A model generated the notes under the pieces. The model was not told the DNA's origin and searched no databases. It worked only from the letters and a program-made list of their open reading frames with translations. The position numbers were made by a program, and so were the translations under genes. This document shows positions 14,565 to 16,053 of a DNA stretch of 16,053 bases, piece by piece; the first letter of the stretch is position 1, and every line of letters begins with the position of its first letter. The stretch comes from Vicinamibacteria bacterium (GTDB lineage: Bacteria > Acidobacteriota > Vicinamibacteria > Vicinamibacterales > 2-12-FULL-66-21), in contig JAICSD010000043.1 in assembly GCA_025937075.1 (NCBI GenBank), positions 1 to 16,053 of the forward strand. The letters run 5' to 3'.

Positions 14565-14807
14565 TTACTTCTTCGTCTTGGCGTGGGATTCGATGTACTC
14601 GATGGCCTCTTTGACGCGCGTGATCTTCTCGGCGTCCTCGTCGGGAATCTCGATGCCGAACTCTTCCTCGAACGCCATGACGAGCTCGACGGTGTCGAGC
14701 GAGTCTGCGCCCAGGTCGTCGACGAACGAAGCATCCGGCGTCACTTCCTCTTCGTCCACCCCGAGCTGCTCGACGATGATGCTCTTCACCTTGTCTGCAA
14801 CGGCCAT
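14565..14807 (-). CDS. acpP: Acyl carrier protein
   Basis: This small acidic protein of 80 residues carries growing acyl chains on a 4'-phosphopantetheine arm. The attachment serine is S36 in the classic [13 protein letters not shown] motif (32-44). The four-helix layout is visible: [13 protein letters not shown], the DSL helix, [13 protein letters not shown] and [15 protein letters not shown]. The start ATG 14807 has an excellent ribosome-binding site (CTGGAGGTTGTGA before ATG). That is unlike fabF and fits the high expression expected for ACP. It lies between fabG and fabF as in many bacteria, but both neighbouring gaps have been filled by the GC-rich repeat. Confidence 0.98.
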   Translation of the reverse strand: MAVADKVKSIIVEQLGVDEEEVTPDASFVDDLGADSLDTVELVMAFEEEFGIEIPDEDAEKITRVKEAIEYIESHAKTKK

Positions 14808-14827
14808 TCACAACCTCCAGTTAGAAT

Positions 14828-14947
14828 CCGGGGGGCTTCGCCCACCGGAGGCCCCCCTCCACGCTCGCTCGCGTGGACCCCTTTGATCCCCGCTCCGGCT
14901 CGCGTGGCTCTCTCGCTGCGCTCGTTCGCGTCTCCACAGTGGGGGGC
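14828..14947 (-). repeat. GC-rich leader repeat, copy C
   Basis: This 120-base element fills the fabG-acpP gap. On the minus strand it runs from GGCCCCCCACTG at the fabG stop through GAGCCACGCGAGCCGGAGCG, GGGGATCAAAGGGGTCC and GCGAGCGAGCGTGGAGGGGG to the closing GGGCGAAGCCCCCCGG, 20 bases before the acpP start. It matches copy A in order and orientation; the strong acpP ribosome-binding site lies outside it. Confidence 0.65.
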
Positions 14948-15688
14948 CTACATGTACATGCCGCCGTTGACGGCGAGCACCTGCCCCGTAATATATGATG
15001 CCTCGTCAGAGGCGAGAAAACAGACAGCCGCGGCCACATCGTCCGGCGTGCCGATGCGCCGCAGCGGAATTCGGGATTCCCAGCTCTCGCGCGTGCCGCC
15101 GGCAATCTCGCGCGTCATGTCGGTCTCGATCAGGCCAGGCGCGATCACGTTCGAGGTGATGTTGCGCGACGCAATCTCCAGCGCAACGGCCTTGGCGAAC
15201 CCGATCAGCCCCGCCTTCGACGCCGCGTAATTCGCCTGACCCGCATTGCCCGCCTGGCCCACGACCGAGCTGATGAAGATGATGCGCCCGCTGCGTTGAC
15301 GCACCATGGGCTTCAGCACCGCTTGCGTACACGAGAACGCGGCGGTCAGGTTCGTGGCGACCACCGCGTCCCAATCCTCACGCTTCATGCGCAGCAGCAG
15401 CTGATCGCGCGCAATCCCCGCGTTGTTCACGAGGATGTCGATCCGGCCGTGCTTCTCCAGCGTCTCCGCGATCAGCGCGTCGACTCCACTCGCGTCGACC
15501 ACATCGGCGGACGCGAGATCTGCCTTGCCTCCCGCTTCTCTGATCTCACGGACCGTCTCTGCGGCGTTGTCACCGCGGGCGACGGCAATCACATGCGAGC
15601 CGTGCTGCGCGAGGCGCTTCGCAATCGCCCGGCCGATGCCGCGGGACGCACCGGTCACGAGCGCTACACGACCAGTCAAGTCGATCAT
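14948..15688 (-). CDS. fabG: 3-oxoacyl-ACP reductase
   Basis: This 246-residue short-chain dehydrogenase reduces 3-oxoacyl-ACP with NADPH in the elongation cycle. The cofactor motif TGASRGIG is at 12-19, NNAG at 88-91, and the catalytic set is N113, S141, Y154 and K158 (ISSVVG..GNAGQANYAASKAG). The block GNAGQANYAASKAG and the end YITGQVLAVNGGMYM are characteristic of true FabG among short-chain dehydrogenases, and the position next to fabD and acpP confirms it. ATG 15688 gives the family N-terminus (MIDLTGRVALVTG) and lies five bases after the fabD stop; the frame is open further upstream but overlaps fabD. The TAG stop adjoins repeat copy C. Confidence 0.97.
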   Translation of the reverse strand: MIDLTGRVALVTGASRGIGRAIAKRLAQHGSHVIAVARGDNAAETVREIREAGGKADLASADVVDASGVDALIAETLEKHGRIDILVNNAGIARDQLLLRMKREDWDAVVATNLTAAFSCTQAVLKPMVRQRSGRIIFISSVVGQAGNAGQANYAASKAGLIGFAKAVALEIASRNITSNVIAPGLIETDMTREIAGGTRESWESRIPLRRIGTPDDVAAAVCFLASDEASYITGQVLAVNGGMYM

Positions 15689-15693
15689 CGGCG

Positions 15694-16053
15694 TCAGGCA
15701 ATCCCCAACGCCTTGCCCAGCGACTCGAATCCGGCCGGATCCTCGACGTTGTGAACGACGACGCTTCGATCGATCTTCCTGATTAAGCCTGACAGCACCG
15801 ATCCCGGTCCGAGCTCGACGAACGTCCGCGCGCCGTCCGCGATCAGCCGGCGCACGACATCGTCCCATCGCACCGGCGACGAGACCTGCCGCACGAGCGC
15901 CTCGATCGACTCCCCCGCCGATCGCTTCGGCTCCGCGTCGACGTTCGCCACCACCGGCATCGATGGATCGCTCGTCGTCAGCGCGCGCAGCTCGGGCGCG
16001 AGCCGATCCTCCGCAGGTTTCATCAACGCGCAGTGGAACGGTGCGCTGACGGC
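15694..16053 (-). CDS. fabD: Malonyl-CoA:ACP transacylase, C-terminal part
   Basis: The gene enters from beyond the window edge; 119 C-terminal residues are visible. They include AVSAPFHCALMKPAEDRL, whose histidine (residue 7 of the visible part) corresponds to catalytic H201 of E. coli FabD. PVVANVDAEPKRS, LVRQVSSPVRWDDVV and the conserved FVELGPGSVLSGLIRKI also match. The serine nucleophile (GHSLG) is outside the window. The protein loads malonyl groups from CoA onto ACP. The order fabD-fabG-acpP-fabF is the classic one, and the five-base gap to fabG indicates a shared message. The promoter lies beyond the window. Confidence 0.95.
   Translation of the reverse strand, partial: AVSAPFHCALMKPAEDRLAPELRALTTSDPSMPVVANVDAEPKRSAGESIEALVRQVSSPVRWDDVVRRLIADGARTFVELGPGSVLSGLIRKIDRSVVVHNVEDPAGFESLGKALGIA

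Noticed and set aside
13159..14886. Plus-strand open frame of 575 codons
   Set aside because: It is antisense to fabF, acpP and two repeat elements; the composition is that of a shadow frame.

Overview
This is a high-GC window in which every gene I can support lies on the minus strand, so transcription runs from high to low coordinates. The gene content points to a Gram-negative bacterium with exosortase/PEP-CTERM sorting: a Wza-type exporter, a secreted beta-barrel protein, a PEP-CTERM protein, a PEGA-repeat protein and a TonB_C-domain protein. Together with many short dispersed palindromes, this makes Acidobacteriota (perhaps Vicinamibacteria) my best guess. That is an inference; there is no rRNA in the window to settle it.

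Right part (16053 to 13063): a compact fatty-acid synthesis cluster in the order fabD (cut by the window edge), fabG, acpP, fabF. The fabG-acpP and acpP-fabF gaps are filled by a GC-rich repeat element. fabF overlaps etfB by one base (TGATG) and etfB overlaps etfA by four (ATGA). Fatty-acid synthesis is therefore directly coupled to the electron-transfer flavoprotein, and ETF-ubiquinone oxidoreductase follows at 10901-9237. Between etfA and the oxidoreductase sit an intact 57-codon small gene and the wreck of its probable partner, a nucleotidyltransferase that has lost its core and its reading frame. A DUF374-type acyltransferase (9168-8491) closes this part.

Middle (8255 to 5326): a single PEP-CTERM protein gene with its own upstream region, then a PEGA-repeat membrane protein followed four bases later by a secreted protein with a TonB_C domain.

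Left part (4899 to 1): a surface-polysaccharide and cyclic-di-GMP flavoured operon. It encodes a large protein ending in a GGDEF-like domain without its signature motif, two PilZ proteins (overlapping GTGA), a single-domain sigma-54 activator, a Wza-type polysaccharide export protein and, overlapping it, a beta-barrel outer-membrane protein cut by the window edge. Sigma-54-like -24/-12 sequences lie upstream of the GGDEF-like gene, the PEP-CTERM gene and the PEGA gene. This suggests, without proving it, that the activator controls these scattered genes as one regulon.

Two families of non-coding repeats recur. One is a 115-250 bp GC-rich element placed just before three start codons in the same orientation. 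The other is a set of short stem-loops with CTTTAG, CTTTCG or CTTTCA loops, several of which begin at or just after a TAG stop codon.
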